From Gracilimonas sp040904925 (lineage in GTDB: Bacteria; Bacteroidota; Rhodothermia; Balneolales; Balneolaceae): 64,000 bases of DNA. The DNA lies in NCBI GenBank assembly GCA_040904925.1, contig JBBDSP010000003.1:62001-126000 (forward strand), in the 5' to 3' direction. The notes under the pieces are model-generated. The model did not search any database. It worked only from the letters and a program-made list of their open reading frames with translations, and was not told the DNA's origin. Position 1 is the first letter of the stretch, and each line of letters opens with the position of its first letter. This document shows, piece after piece, positions 8,239 through 17,243 of this stretch. Made by a program: the position numbers and the translations under genes.

Positions 8239-9383
8239 TGCTCCGATTTTTACTTGCTTTACTATTGATTCCCGGATTATTTGGCTGCGAAGATTCCAAG
8301 TCTGAGTCTGAAGAGATTATAGATTCCCAGCGCCTTGGACAGATGATCGTAATTGGATTCCGGGGGACCGAGCTTCCCGAAGAAAGCACGATCTACAAAG
8401 ACCTCACCGAGCGAAACATATCAGGAGTCGTTCTTTTTGATCGGGATGTGATTACCGGAAACCGAAGCCGGAATATTGAAGACCCTTCACAGCTTATGCA
8501 GCTCACAAACCGCCTGATCGCTGTAGCCCCTACTTCCCCCATTATAGCGGTAGATCAGGAAGGAGGATTGGTAAGCCGACTTAAAGAAAGCAAGGGATTT
8601 CCAAAGTCTGTCTCTGCAGAATACCTGGGGAATTTAGATAATGAAGATTCTACCCGTCATTATTCCCGTATGATGGCGCAGGAATTCATGGTGGTTAGCA
8701 CCAATACAAATTTTGCACCCGTGGTGGATGTAAACACCAACCCCGACAACCCGGTAATCGGCAAACTGGAACGAAGTTTTTCCTCTGATCCCGAAAAAGT
8801 CACCGAACATGCCGAATATGTAATTGATGAATACAACAAAGAAGGCATGCTTTCGGTACTAAAACATTTTCCCGGGCATGGTAGCTCTACCTCCGACAGT
8901 CATCTCGGATTTACCGATGTAACCGATACCTGGGATGAATCTGAACTTATTCCTTACAGAAAACTTTTTTCTGAAAAAGAGATCCACGCAGTCATGACTG
9001 CTCACATTTTCAATGCCAACATTGATTCGCTCTGGCCTGCTACCCTTTCCAATAATACCATCAATGGTCTCCTTCGTGATTCTCTTGATTTTGAAGGTGT
9101 TGTGTTTTCTGATGATATGCAGATGGACGCTATCCGAGCTGAATACGGCCTTGAAACAGCCATCGAAAAAGCCATCAACGCCGGGGTGGATATTCTCATC
9201 TTTGGAAATAACCTGGTGTATGAAGAAAACATTGCAGAACGGGCTATTAATATTATTCAAAAATTGCTACGGGAAGGCAAAATCTCAAAGGAAACTGTAG
9301 AAGCATCACTCGCTCGCATTGACAAACTGAAAGAAGAAGTAATCGCACCGCTTTGCACCTGTATGAATTTTTTGAATGAATGA
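8235..9383 (+). CDS. Glycoside hydrolase family 3 lipoprotein, NagZ-like beta-N-acetylhexosaminidase
   Basis: The 382-residue product begins with a lipoprotein signal (lipobox GLFGC, Cys18). Its body is a GH3 TIM barrel: QRLGQMIVIGFRG near residue 33, AVDQEGGLVSRL near 110, the KHFPGHGSS..DSHLG loop near 210 carrying the His/Asp pair that serves as acid-base in NagZ-type enzymes, and VVFSDDMQMDAI near 290 with the Asp nucleophile. NagZ enzymes release GlcNAc in peptidoglycan turnover; being lipid-anchored, this one would act outside the cytoplasm. The ATGA overlap with the upstream gene fixes the start. Good confidence in family, moderate in exact substrate. Confidence 0.87.
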   Translation: MMLRFLLALLLIPGLFGCEDSKSESEEIIDSQRLGQMIVIGFRGTELPEESTIYKDLTERNISGVVLFDRDVITGNRSRNIEDPSQLMQLTNRLIAVAPTSPIIAVDQEGGLVSRLKESKGFPKSVSAEYLGNLDNEDSTRHYSRMMAQEFMVVSTNTNFAPVVDVNTNPDNPVIGKLERSFSSDPEKVTEHAEYVIDEYNKEGMLSVLKHFPGHGSSTSDSHLGFTDVTDTWDESELIPYRKLFSEKEIHAVMTAHIFNANIDSLWPATLSNNTINGLLRDSLDFEGVVFSDDMQMDAIRAEYGLETAIEKAINAGVDILIFGNNLVYEENIAERAINIIQKLLREGKISKETVEASLARIDKLKEEVIAPLCTCMNFLNE

Positions 9384-10033
9384 AGCCAAACGAGATTCTT
9401 TCCAAAACTGAAGAGTATGTCCGTAGCCAATTGGAAGGGGAAGGTTCCGGGCATGACTGGTGGCATATTCACAGGGTAAGAAATACGGCCTTGAAACTTG
9501 GAAAAGCAGAGAAAGCCGATCTATTTATTGTTGAACTTGCCGCTCTTCTTCACGATATCGCTGATCATAAATTTCATGATGGTAATGAAGAAATTGGTCC
9601 GGCTACGGCAAGAAAGTGGCTTCAAGATCTGGAAACTGAAGAACCTATAATTGACCACGTGTGTGAGATCATTCGAGATGTATCTTTCAAAGGAGCAGAA
9701 GTTGAAACTCCAATGAAAACCATTGAAGGAAAAGTAGTTCAGGACGCCGACCGGCTGGATGCTATTGGGGCCATCGGCATTGCCCGGGCTTTTGCTTATA
9801 GCGGGCATAAAGGTCGTGAATTACACAATCCCAACATCCCCGTTGAAAATCATGCTTCATTTGAGACTTATAAAAAAAGTACCGGTCCCACTATCAATCA
9901 CTTCTACGAAAAGCTTTTTCTTCTCAAAGACCGCATGAATACCAATGCCGGACGCAAGCTCGCCAAAGAACGTCATCAGTTTATGGAAGAGTTTGTAGAA
10001 AAATTTCTTAACGAATGGAATAGCGACCTTTAA
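9380..10033 (+). CDS. HD-domain phosphohydrolase
   Basis: A 217-residue cytosolic protein with the metal-binding HD fold: GHDWWHIHRV at about 24-33 supplies the first His, LLHDIADHKF at about 56-65 the HD pair, and VVQDADRLDAIGAIGIARAF at about 118-137 the last Asp. The pattern matches the YedJ/YpgQ-like group, some of which hydrolyse nucleoside triphosphates. It overlaps the GH3 gene by four bases and ends the operon. The physiological substrate cannot be told from sequence. Confidence 0.85.
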   Translation: MKPNEILSKTEEYVRSQLEGEGSGHDWWHIHRVRNTALKLGKAEKADLFIVELAALLHDIADHKFHDGNEEIGPATARKWLQDLETEEPIIDHVCEIIRDVSFKGAEVETPMKTIEGKVVQDADRLDAIGAIGIARAFAYSGHKGRELHNPNIPVENHASFETYKKSTGPTINHFYEKLFLLKDRMNTNAGRKLAKERHQFMEEFVEKFLNEWNSDL

Positions 10034-10039
10034 AAACAA

Positions 10040-10067
10040 TCGCTCCAACGCAGAGCGTGTGGAGCGA
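10040..10067. repeat. CGCTCCA/TGGAGCG hairpin between convergent genes
   Basis: An inverted repeat TCGCTCCA ... TGGAGCGA with an inner ACGC/GCGT stem around AGA. It lies just after the HD gene, between converging genes. A sibling with the same inner ACGC-TCT-GCGT arrangement is at 58585-58610, and a weaker relative at 47806-47830. It may serve as a terminator or be a dispersed palindromic repeat. Confidence 0.6.
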
Positions 10068-10114
10068 GATAAAGACTGAATTTCAGCTAACTCATAATTT
10101 CCAATCCAACATTT

Positions 10115-12871
10115 CTAATTTCCCTGATACGATTCTCCTTCAATGATCCATTCAGGTTCACCTTCCCCTTTCAGGTAGTAATCAAAATACTCCTTCATGC
10201 GAATCGTGTAATCCAGACGATTTTCGATCTTCTGAGGATGATGCGGTTCTCCGTGGTACTGTAAGAAGATCACGTCTTTATCATATCGGCGCATAGCCAG
10301 ATACATTTCGATGCTTTGCTCCCACGGCACAGCACCGTCATCATCTCCATGCATGATCAACATTGGGGTATTGATCTTATCCGCATAAAATACCGGGGAG
10401 TTTTCGATGTAGGTAAGTGGAGCTTCAACCAATGTTTTACCAATTCGGCTTTGAGTTTTTTCATACTGAAATTGTCTTGCCAGTCCCGATGCCCATCGAA
10501 TTCCACTGTATGCACTCGTCATATTACTAACCGGAGCACCGGAAACAGCTGCGTCAAAAATATCGGTTTGGGTAACCATAAATGCTGTCTGATAGCCACT
10601 CCAGGAATGTCCGTGTAATCCCAGTTTATCTTCATCTGCAATGCCCATTTCAACCAATTTCTGAATTCCGGGAACGAGGCTCTTGGTTGCTGCAAATCCG
10701 GGCCGGCCTATCTCAAAACGAATATCAGGTAAAAAGACCACATACTCATCACTCACATATTGTGCAAAAACAGGACGGTGATTGGTCTTCGGCTCGTTGA
10801 AATCATGCAGTCGATCTGAAAAAAACCGATAATAGTAGGTCATGATCGGATAGCGTTTATTGGGATCATAATTATCCGGTTTAATAACCACACCCTGAAT
10901 GAATTTGCCATCCACGCTCAGCCAGTCGATCAACTCTGCACTGCCCCAGTTCCATTTATCTTTGAGATCGGAATGCATATCTGTCAGCTTACTGGTACGA
11001 TTGAATTTCCAATTGTTTGCCACCCAGATATTTGGAAATTCGTCATAGGCTTCTCTTTTGTAGAGGACTGTGTTGGCATCTTTGGCTTTTTCCACAAAAG
11101 TGAATTTTTTATCCTCTTCCAGTAATCGGCTCACCCCTGAGCGGTTTGCACGAGCGGAATAAAACCCAAAATTCTTATTCATATCGTGGTAGGAAGTCAG
11201 CAGCAGTTCTTCATTATTACTAAAAGCCTCTCCCCGATCTTTGTTCATTTCCTCGATCCGAAAGATACGTTTGGCATCACGTCCTTCTCCGTCTGTAATA
11301 TTCCGTGAGGTTCCGTCTGAAGTTTCAAATCGCCAAATATCATATTTGTCATAGATTATAATTCCGCGATCTTCTTCGAGCCATCCTGCTATCCCATATC
11401 CCGGCACATCTGATGGATAATCATGATCTTCGTCATAGAATGGTACATCAATTTCATCTGTAAGATTTTTAGTGTCCCCAGTTTCCGTATCCATTAAATA
11501 CCAATGCTTATTATTGTAATAAGCGGCAAAATTTCCCTGAGGAGATAAATTCACCCATCCCCCAAAGTGTTCCAAAAACTGTGACCGCTCGCCGTTATTC
11601 AAATCTACTGTAAAATAATCGCGATAGGTTCCATCCCAGGTTCGCTCTCGCATATAAGACTGATCTGTGCTCCCAAGGACCACATCCAGGTTATGTGCAA
11701 TACTTACATCCGGCATTTCATGATCTGCCAATTGTATCCATTCATTTCTATCAAAATGATAGACAGCTGTGTAAAGATGATTTTTTCGGGAATTCCAGGT
11801 GTTCTTCTCATGGGTTTTGATCTGTGGATCATCTCCGTGCCAAATGTCAAGCCCCCGTTCTTTTACAATTCTATCTACAGAATACACATCAATTTCATCA
11901 TCCTTGTCATCATTGTTATCTTCTTTTTTGGAGTCAAGGTCAGCCATTTTTGTATCCATGAAACTAAAGAAAAGCCGGTTTCCGTCATTAGTGAAAGTGA
12001 GCCTGTTATTTGACCTCAGAGTGAATCCATCGTTAGAATCTGAAGGATCCAATAGCGTGATCACTTCTTCATTTCTACTGTCCCAAATATGCAACGAAGC
12101 ATCACTTTCAACGTTCGAAGAATCATAAGCTGATTTGATAAAGGCTAATTTTTGAAGATCATGATCCCAGGTTAAATTGGTGTAGTAACCGCTCTCTGAG
12201 ACATCAATAGCTCTGGATTCTTCTTCATTCAGATCAAACACAAACAGACCATTTTCAGCATCCGAAGTATCCAAAACCGAATAGGCAAGGTGATTGGAGA
12301 GGCTGTCGAAGGCGATCTCCCGTACAAATGGCAGTTCAAATTCGTCTCCCGAAATCAGATTTCGTAAGGTCAGCTTCGTCCCTAATCTCCGATTTTTGGA
12401 TTTCAGATCTTCCACTTCCTTAGTCTGCATATGGTGAACAGCCAGCCAGTTTCCGTTATCCGAAAACCGGAAAGAACGGACGCTGTCAAATTTTATGATA
12501 TCACCACTATTGGTCGCCAACAGTGAAAGTCCCTGCTGCGGTTTATCATTGCCTTCCTTCAGCTGCTCAGCCAGCTTTACTTTTCTGAGGGCTGCTACCC
12601 ATGCTCCGTTTGGGGTGATGTTTGGAGAAGCTCCCAATTCTATGGAATGAGTAGTACGTCCGTTGGTACTTTTTACTTCAACTTTTCCATCGCCGTAATC
12701 AGGCCACACTTCATAGGCAACCCAGTTGCCATTCTCAGAGAGATCAATGGAGCCAATATCTTCAAATTTCATTACATCTTCGAAACTCAATACACCCTGA
12801 GCCGTAGCTATATTGGTGATCATTAAGCTAAATAATAGAACAAAACAGTAGCGAATTTTTAGAGAAATCAT
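10115..12871 (-). CDS. S9-family (prolyl oligopeptidase-like) serine peptidase, secreted
   Basis: A 918-residue protein with a signal peptide (about 8-24, ending ATAQG). Residues about 30-620 contain repeated WD/beta-propeller-like blades typical of S9 peptidases, including an acidic insertion (SKKEDNNDDKDDEID) near 320. The C-terminal alpha/beta hydrolase domain has GHSWSGY with Ser756, MHGDDDGAVPWEQ with the likely Asp, and the His in YHGEPHHPQ. It should cleave peptides in the periplasm. It is monocistronic and converges on the HD gene. The family often includes dipeptidyl or acylaminoacyl peptidases; substrate preference is not predictable here. Confidence 0.88.
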   Translation of the reverse strand: MISLKIRYCFVLLFSLMITNIATAQGVLSFEDVMKFEDIGSIDLSENGNWVAYEVWPDYGDGKVEVKSTNGRTTHSIELGASPNITPNGAWVAALRKVKLAEQLKEGNDKPQQGLSLLATNSGDIIKFDSVRSFRFSDNGNWLAVHHMQTKEVEDLKSKNRRLGTKLTLRNLISGDEFELPFVREIAFDSLSNHLAYSVLDTSDAENGLFVFDLNEEESRAIDVSESGYYTNLTWDHDLQKLAFIKSAYDSSNVESDASLHIWDSRNEEVITLLDPSDSNDGFTLRSNNRLTFTNDGNRLFFSFMDTKMADLDSKKEDNNDDKDDEIDVYSVDRIVKERGLDIWHGDDPQIKTHEKNTWNSRKNHLYTAVYHFDRNEWIQLADHEMPDVSIAHNLDVVLGSTDQSYMRERTWDGTYRDYFTVDLNNGERSQFLEHFGGWVNLSPQGNFAAYYNNKHWYLMDTETGDTKNLTDEIDVPFYDEDHDYPSDVPGYGIAGWLEEDRGIIIYDKYDIWRFETSDGTSRNITDGEGRDAKRIFRIEEMNKDRGEAFSNNEELLLTSYHDMNKNFGFYSARANRSGVSRLLEEDKKFTFVEKAKDANTVLYKREAYDEFPNIWVANNWKFNRTSKLTDMHSDLKDKWNWGSAELIDWLSVDGKFIQGVVIKPDNYDPNKRYPIMTYYYRFFSDRLHDFNEPKTNHRPVFAQYVSDEYVVFLPDIRFEIGRPGFAATKSLVPGIQKLVEMGIADEDKLGLHGHSWSGYQTAFMVTQTDIFDAAVSGAPVSNMTSAYSGIRWASGLARQFQYEKTQSRIGKTLVEAPLTYIENSPVFYADKINTPMLIMHGDDDGAVPWEQSIEMYLAMRRYDKDVIFLQYHGEPHHPQKIENRLDYTIRMKEYFDYYLKGEGEPEWIIEGESYQGN

Positions 12872-12981
12872 AGATCTATAATTAGTTTTTGTATAATACC
12901 TGAAAGAAAATGCATTCAGGCATCAGATGAAATTTTTATTCTGAACCTTTTGGATAATTTTACCGCACTTAATTTCCAGTT

Positions 12982-13551
12982 ATGAAAAACTCAGATTATA
13001 CCTACGATTATTTTTTGGAGGCTTTTAAACAAGCAAAACAAACGGCTGCCGAATTAACAGAAAATGTAAGTGAGGATATTTTCCTTCGAAAGCCGGATGA
13101 GAACAAATGGTGCATGGGTGAGATCTTATTCCATTTGCTGCAAACAGGTCGGACTTATTTCTCACAAGTCAGAAAAGGGCTAAATAAACCTGAGGACAAA
13201 CTCAGCAGAGGGAATGGGCCGTTCACCCCAAACTTTGCTTTTCGCTGGTTCATTGGACAGGTCAGCCCGGAAAACCGGCGAAAACTTCCCACGGTTTCAG
13301 CTTTTAAACCGGTTCAATCTACAGAGATCGACAAGCAGGAAGCGCTAAAAAGGTTTATTGATCTACAAGACGAATTCATACACACCTTAAAAAAGGCCAA
13401 GCTTGAAGGGCTTGATCTAGACCGCATCAAAACCCGAAATCCTGTTATAAAGATCGTGCCCATGTCTCTGACAGCATGTTTTGCGGTGATCGAGGCTCAT
13501 CAGCGCCGGCATTTTGATCAGATGTGGGAGCTACAACAACGGTTTAGCTGA
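12982..13551 (+). CDS. DinB-like four-helix-bundle protein
   Basis: The 189-residue product shows the DinB/YfiT-type pattern: a first helix (YDYFLEAFKQAKQTAAELTENV), the PDENKWCMGEILFHLLQTGRTY segment at about 33-55 that supplies the first metal-binding His, and EAHQRRHFDQMWELQ near 167-181 that supplies the other histidines. The family binds a divalent metal; members include thiol transferases and many of unknown role. No informative neighbours: it is divergent from the S9 peptidase gene and converges on the carotenoid hydroxylase gene. Confidence 0.75.
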   Translation: MKNSDYTYDYFLEAFKQAKQTAAELTENVSEDIFLRKPDENKWCMGEILFHLLQTGRTYFSQVRKGLNKPEDKLSRGNGPFTPNFAFRWFIGQVSPENRRKLPTVSAFKPVQSTEIDKQEALKRFIDLQDEFIHTLKKAKLEGLDLDRIKTRNPVIKIVPMSLTACFAVIEAHQRRHFDQMWELQQRFS

Positions 13552-13599
13552 TTCATATTCTATCTTTTTAAAATTTATCTTCTCTGTAGTTAAATAAAT

Positions 13600-14067
13600 T
13601 CAACGATCGAATTTGCGTTGCCGCTCGGGGTATTTGTCATATGGGAATAGAAATAGACCGTAGGGTTCGTGGCCTTTCTTACCGACATCCTGATGGTGCC
13701 GTTGGTGTGCTCTCCGTATCAGCTTCATGACTTTGCTGTCGCTGTTGAATGGCAAGAATCTCTTGTGAGCAAAGAGGTCGTGAATGATAAAGTATAATAT
13801 CCCGTAAACGGCAATTCCGGTACCAACTCCAAAAGCAGGAGAAGCAAACATGGCATCCGATCCATCCACCATCAACCAGATCGAAATTCCTGCAAAGAAT
13901 AAGGAAAAAATATCGTTTAGTTCAAACAATCCATGATCCGGTTTGTGATGTGACTCGTGAATTTTCCATAACAGTCCATGAAAAAGCCAGCGATGCACAC
14001 AATATGAGATGATTTCCATCCCAATGAATCCTGCCATCATAAAGCCGAATAAATAAAGCCAATCCAT
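13600..14067 (-). CDS. crtZ: Beta-carotene hydroxylase
   Basis: The 155-residue membrane protein has the histidine clusters of the CrtZ/fatty acid hydroxylase superfamily: HRWLFHG (about 26), HESHHKPDHG (about 38), HDLFAHKRF (about 93) and RRAHQRHHQD (about 115). Four hydrophobic segments surround them. CrtZ hydroxylates the ionone rings of beta-carotene to give zeaxanthin, using non-haem iron. Length is in the usual range (about 150-175). No other carotenoid gene is in the window, so the assignment depends on family resemblance alone. Confidence 0.85.
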   Translation of the reverse strand: MDWLYLFGFMMAGFIGMEIISYCVHRWLFHGLLWKIHESHHKPDHGLFELNDIFSLFFAGISIWLMVDGSDAMFASPAFGVGTGIAVYGILYFIIHDLFAHKRFLPFNSDSKVMKLIRRAHQRHHQDVGKKGHEPYGLFLFPYDKYPERQRKFDR

Positions 14068-14107
14068 AATCCTGTCTTTGAATCAATTTTAGAAGGTTTC
14101 TAATTCA

Positions 14108-14133
14108 CAGAGACACAAAACTTTGCATCTCTG
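14108..14133. repeat. Short CAGAGA/TCTCTG hairpin
   Basis: CAGAGA ... CAAA-AC-TTTG ... TCTCTG forms an imperfect hairpin in the gap before umuD, upstream of crtZ. Its vocabulary (CACAGAGACACAAAA) resembles the word-like palindromes seen in other gaps of this window. Confidence 0.4.
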
Positions 14134-14204
14134 CAAAAGAACACCACAAATTTTTCTAATCAGCCCAACTAAAATTCTCAGATAAAAGTTTACACTCTTC
14201 CTTG

Positions 14205-14227
14205 TTACACATATATTATACATGTAA
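14205..14227. promoter_or_regulatory. Candidate SOS operator before umuDC
   Basis: An imperfect 23-base palindrome with arms TTACA and TGTAA and inner TATA/TATA pairs lies 23 bases before the umuD start codon. A LexA-type site is expected before umuDC. The motif is not one of the well-known LexA consensus sequences, so the assignment is contextual. Confidence 0.4.
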
Positions 14228-14250
14228 TTTATATAAGCAGTGAGGCTTTC

Positions 14251-14685
14251 ATGGAGGAACTTAAAATATATCAGGGCGGATCGGGAAAAAAGCCCAAATA
14301 TGAGATGAAGCTATCTCAGAAAGCAGAGACCGGATTTGTATCACCGGCGGCCGATCATCTTCAAAAACCATTGGATCTGGAGGAGCTGATCGTACATCGA
14401 CCGGCAGCTACTTTTTATGTTCGTGCCGAGGGAAATGCTATGCAGGCTTCGGGAATTCATAACGGGGATATTTTGGTGGTTGACCGCTCCATTCACGCCT
14501 CTGATGGGAACATTGTAATTGCTGCAATTGACGAGGAGCCGGTAATCCGGAGATTGGTGAAGCGAGGGTCGCGGCTATTCCTGATCTCAGACGCCCCAAA
14601 ATACGAACCCATTATTATTCATCCCGACACCAACTGGATGATCTGGGGAGTAGTTACTCATGTGATACATCGATATGAGCCATGA
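14251..14685 (+). CDS. umuD: UmuD-like protein lacking the self-cleavage dyad
   Basis: The 144-residue product aligns along its length with UmuD: FVSPAADH at 29-36 follows the cleavage position, DLEELIVHRPAATFYVRA at 42-59, and GNIVIAAIDEE at 86-96. In E. coli UmuD the catalytic serine (Ser60, in GDSM) and lysine (Lys97, in VKKL) are needed for RecA-stimulated self-cleavage. Here the corresponding residues are Ala63 (GNAM, codon GCT at 14437) and Arg100 (IRRL), and the cleavage-site Cys is Thr27. It should fold like UmuD but not cut itself. The reading frame is intact and overlaps umuC by four bases (ATGA), so it is probably expressed with it as a polymerase V accessory subunit. Confidence 0.85.
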   Translation: MEELKIYQGGSGKKPKYEMKLSQKAETGFVSPAADHLQKPLDLEELIVHRPAATFYVRAEGNAMQASGIHNGDILVVDRSIHASDGNIVIAAIDEEPVIRRLVKRGSRLFLISDAPKYEPIIIHPDTNWMIWGVVTHVIHRYEP

Positions 14686-16016
14686 TCATTGAGCCTAAGT
14701 CCTTCAACAACCGAAGCTCTATTGCTTATGCAATGATAGACTGCAATAATTTCTATGCATCCTGTGAGCGTGTTTTCAATCCCTCCTTGGAAGGAAAGCC
14801 GATCGTTATTTTATCCAATAATGATGGATGTGTGATAGCGCGTTCCGAAGAAGCCAAAAAACTGGACATTCCCATGGGGGCACCGGAATTCAAATACCGA
14901 AAATTATTCAAGCAAAATGATGTCGTTATCCGGTCTTCTAATTATCCGCTTTATGGGGATATGTCGCGCCGGGTTATGGAAACACTACGGCACCTTACCC
15001 ACGATATCGAGGTTTACAGCATTGATGAGGCTTTTGCTGAACTTTCCACAAATACTTATTCCGACCTCGAAGAATATGGGAAGGTGATCAAGGAGATGGT
15101 TTATCGGTGGACGGGACTTCCCGTTTCTGTGGGAATAGCACCAAGTAAAACCCTGGCTAAAATTGCGAATGAAACCGCCAAACGGAACCTTGTTTATAGC
15201 GGTGTCCTTAACCTATGTGATAATCCGGGAACTGATCACATTCTTAAGAACATGCCCTTACAGAAAGTATGGGGAATCGGGCATGGACTTACCGTAAAAC
15301 TCAACCGCTTTGAGGTGAAAACGGCTTATGACCTGAAGCAAAAAATCGAGAACAAACGCTGGGTTCAAAAGTATTTGAATGTGACCGGACTCCGAACGGT
15401 ACTGGAACTAAATGGTCTGCCCTGCATGAAATTAAGTGAGGCGCTGGAATCAAGGAAAGGTATTCTTACCTCCAGAATGTTTGGGAAACCGTTGTACGAA
15501 CTTAAAGAAATTGAAGAGGCCGTTTCCACTTACATTTCACGGGGAGCGGAAAAGCTGAGGGCACAGGGTTCCGTAGCAACCAATCTTCAGGTAATGTTGA
15601 TCGGAGACAAATTCAAAAACCAAAAATCAAAGTATAAATACGGGGCTTATACTTCTTTCAAGGTGCCAACTGCAAATACGCCCACACTTATTCATACCGG
15701 AAAACGCTTAACAAGATCTGTGCATCTACCCAATACTAAGTATAAAAAAGCTGCCATTATGCTAACAGGACTCGTTCCACGCAGTGAAGTACAAATGGAT
15801 CTCTTCGATCCTGAGCTTTACACCCAGCAGCAATTTCAGTTGATGGAGTGCATCGATCAAATCAATACCAAACACGGGAGAAATACCGCCGCTTTTGCCG
15901 CAACCGGATTACACCGAAACAATCAGCAAGAAGCCATCTGGAAAATGAACCAAAGTTTCTTAAGCAAGCGATATACAACGGAGTGGAATGATATTATGGT
16001 AGCTAAAGCAAAGTGA
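14682..16016 (+). CDS. umuC: UmuC-type Y-family DNA polymerase
   Basis: A 444-residue Y-family polymerase. Catalytic acidic residues are in AMIDCNNFYASCERVFNP (about 17-34) and VYSIDEAFAEL (about 112-122); the helix-hairpin-helix region follows at about 190-240, and the little-finger domain and UmuC-type C-terminus (LTGLVPRSEVQMDLFD near 365) complete it. It copies damaged DNA inaccurately when joined to UmuD' in DNA polymerase V. It is translationally coupled to the UmuD-like gene. Regulation by SOS is inferred from the operon type and from a palindrome before umuD. Confidence 0.92.
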   Translation: MIIEPKSFNNRSSIAYAMIDCNNFYASCERVFNPSLEGKPIVILSNNDGCVIARSEEAKKLDIPMGAPEFKYRKLFKQNDVVIRSSNYPLYGDMSRRVMETLRHLTHDIEVYSIDEAFAELSTNTYSDLEEYGKVIKEMVYRWTGLPVSVGIAPSKTLAKIANETAKRNLVYSGVLNLCDNPGTDHILKNMPLQKVWGIGHGLTVKLNRFEVKTAYDLKQKIENKRWVQKYLNVTGLRTVLELNGLPCMKLSEALESRKGILTSRMFGKPLYELKEIEEAVSTYISRGAEKLRAQGSVATNLQVMLIGDKFKNQKSKYKYGAYTSFKVPTANTPTLIHTGKRLTRSVHLPNTKYKKAAIMLTGLVPRSEVQMDLFDPELYTQQQFQLMECIDQINTKHGRNTAAFAATGLHRNNQQEAIWKMNQSFLSKRYTTEWNDIMVAKAK

Positions 16017-16146
16017 TAGTTGAGAGTTGATTGGGTGATATAGTGATAAAGACAAAACTACATAACCAAGTCTGAAATATTTTGGGAGCAATCCTGGATT
16101 TATGGTTTCAACTTTTGAAAGCTCACCTAATCAACTATCAACTATC
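16015..16146. repeat. Word-type inverted repeat between umuC and the FAD oxidoreductase
   Basis: Two 24-base arms, 16015-16038 and 16123-16146, pair with only two mismatches across an 84-base loop. The arms are made of repeated GATAGTTGA-like words. The left arm starts inside the umuC stop codon and the right arm forms the last codons and stop of the oppositely oriented oxidoreductase gene. It probably terminates transcription from both sides. Confidence 0.65.
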
Positions 16147-17243
16147 AACCCGGAAGCTTCTTTGCCGAGTTGCATTCCTAGGGCTACGCCCATTCCACTG
16201 AGTCCGGCCACCACGATGGTTTTGTCAGAAATGCGTTTTAGTATCGGGCTTTTGGTTGGAGTAAAACCCATAATTCCCGACCATTCTGTTTCGACCTCCC
16301 ATCCCTTCGGAAGTTTCAGAACGTCGTTTGCAAATCCCAAGAGATGACCTTTGATCTTTTCATTGACTCCAAATTCAATTGTTGTTTCAACATTAATGTC
16401 TAAACTTCGAGCACCACCAAGTAACAACCGATCATTACCAACCCCTCTGAAATAGTAATAACCGGCATCATAGTGATACGTACCCTTCCATTTAAAATCA
16501 GGAATGGGTTTGGTTACCATCACGAATCCCCGACCGGGTTTGATCTCAACATCATCCAGTAATTTTGAAGTGAATGAATTAGTGGAAACAGCTAACTGAC
16601 GCCCATTCAACTCTATTCCATTTTCTAACCAAACGCTCCCTTCACTCTGTCTGATCTCCAATACCTGTGACTGCCACCGAAATTCAATTCCAAGCTTCAG
16701 ATTCTTTTCATATAGAGTCCGCATCATTTTTCCGGGATGAAGACAACCTTCATGCTTTATACTTATCGCCGGGAATCCATTGTGTTTTGTTGCCTCATAC
16801 ACGCTTTCAACCCCAGCCGCCTCATTCAGCCATCGATTACAGGTATCAAGATGGGCAAGTGCTTCCTCATAAACTTTTTGATCCGTAAAGATCTCGTATG
16901 CACCGGGCTCTCTGTATTCAATGTTTTCATCACCCAATGTATTTCTCAGTAATTTCAACCCGTTAAAACGTCGCCGGATTCGATCTATGATCTTCAATTC
17001 TTCCTCGATCTTCATATCTGCCATGTGTTCCGTAACAGACCCAAAACAGGCAAATCCGGCGTTTCTTGTGCTTGCTCCAATAGGGAAGAATCCACGGTCA
17101 ATCACCAGTACCTTTTCATCGGGATGAGCTTTTTTATAAAAATGAGCTATGGATTGACCGGTCAATCCTGCTCCAATAACGATCAGATCAAATTCGCGGT
17201 TATATAATTCCGATTCCCAAAAAGAGCGTTCTACGTTTATCAT
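16131..17243 (-). CDS. FAD-dependent amino acid oxidoreductase (DAO family)
   Basis: A 370-residue protein with an N-terminal Rossmann dinucleotide site, DLIVIGAGLTGQSIAHFY at about 19-36, followed by VLVIDRG and STRNAGFACFGS (about 58-70), and a C-terminal IVVAGLSGMGVALGMQLG segment that closes the FAD site. This is the D-amino acid oxidase/glycine oxidase-like (DAO) superfamily. It overlaps the M20 amidohydrolase gene upstream by four bases, suggesting one pathway: deacylation of an N-acyl amino acid, then oxidation. Substrate unknown. Its last residues (VDS, stop) are encoded by the arm of an intergenic palindrome, so the C-terminus may have been rewritten by it. Confidence 0.82.
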   Translation of the reverse strand: MINVERSFWESELYNREFDLIVIGAGLTGQSIAHFYKKAHPDEKVLVIDRGFFPIGASTRNAGFACFGSVTEHMADMKIEEELKIIDRIRRRFNGLKLLRNTLGDENIEYREPGAYEIFTDQKVYEEALAHLDTCNRWLNEAAGVESVYEATKHNGFPAISIKHEGCLHPGKMMRTLYEKNLKLGIEFRWQSQVLEIRQSEGSVWLENGIELNGRQLAVSTNSFTSKLLDDVEIKPGRGFVMVTKPIPDFKWKGTYHYDAGYYYFRGVGNDRLLLGGARSLDINVETTIEFGVNEKIKGHLLGFANDVLKLPKGWEVETEWSGIMGFTPTKSPILKRISDKTIVVAGLSGMGVALGMQLGKEASGLIVDS

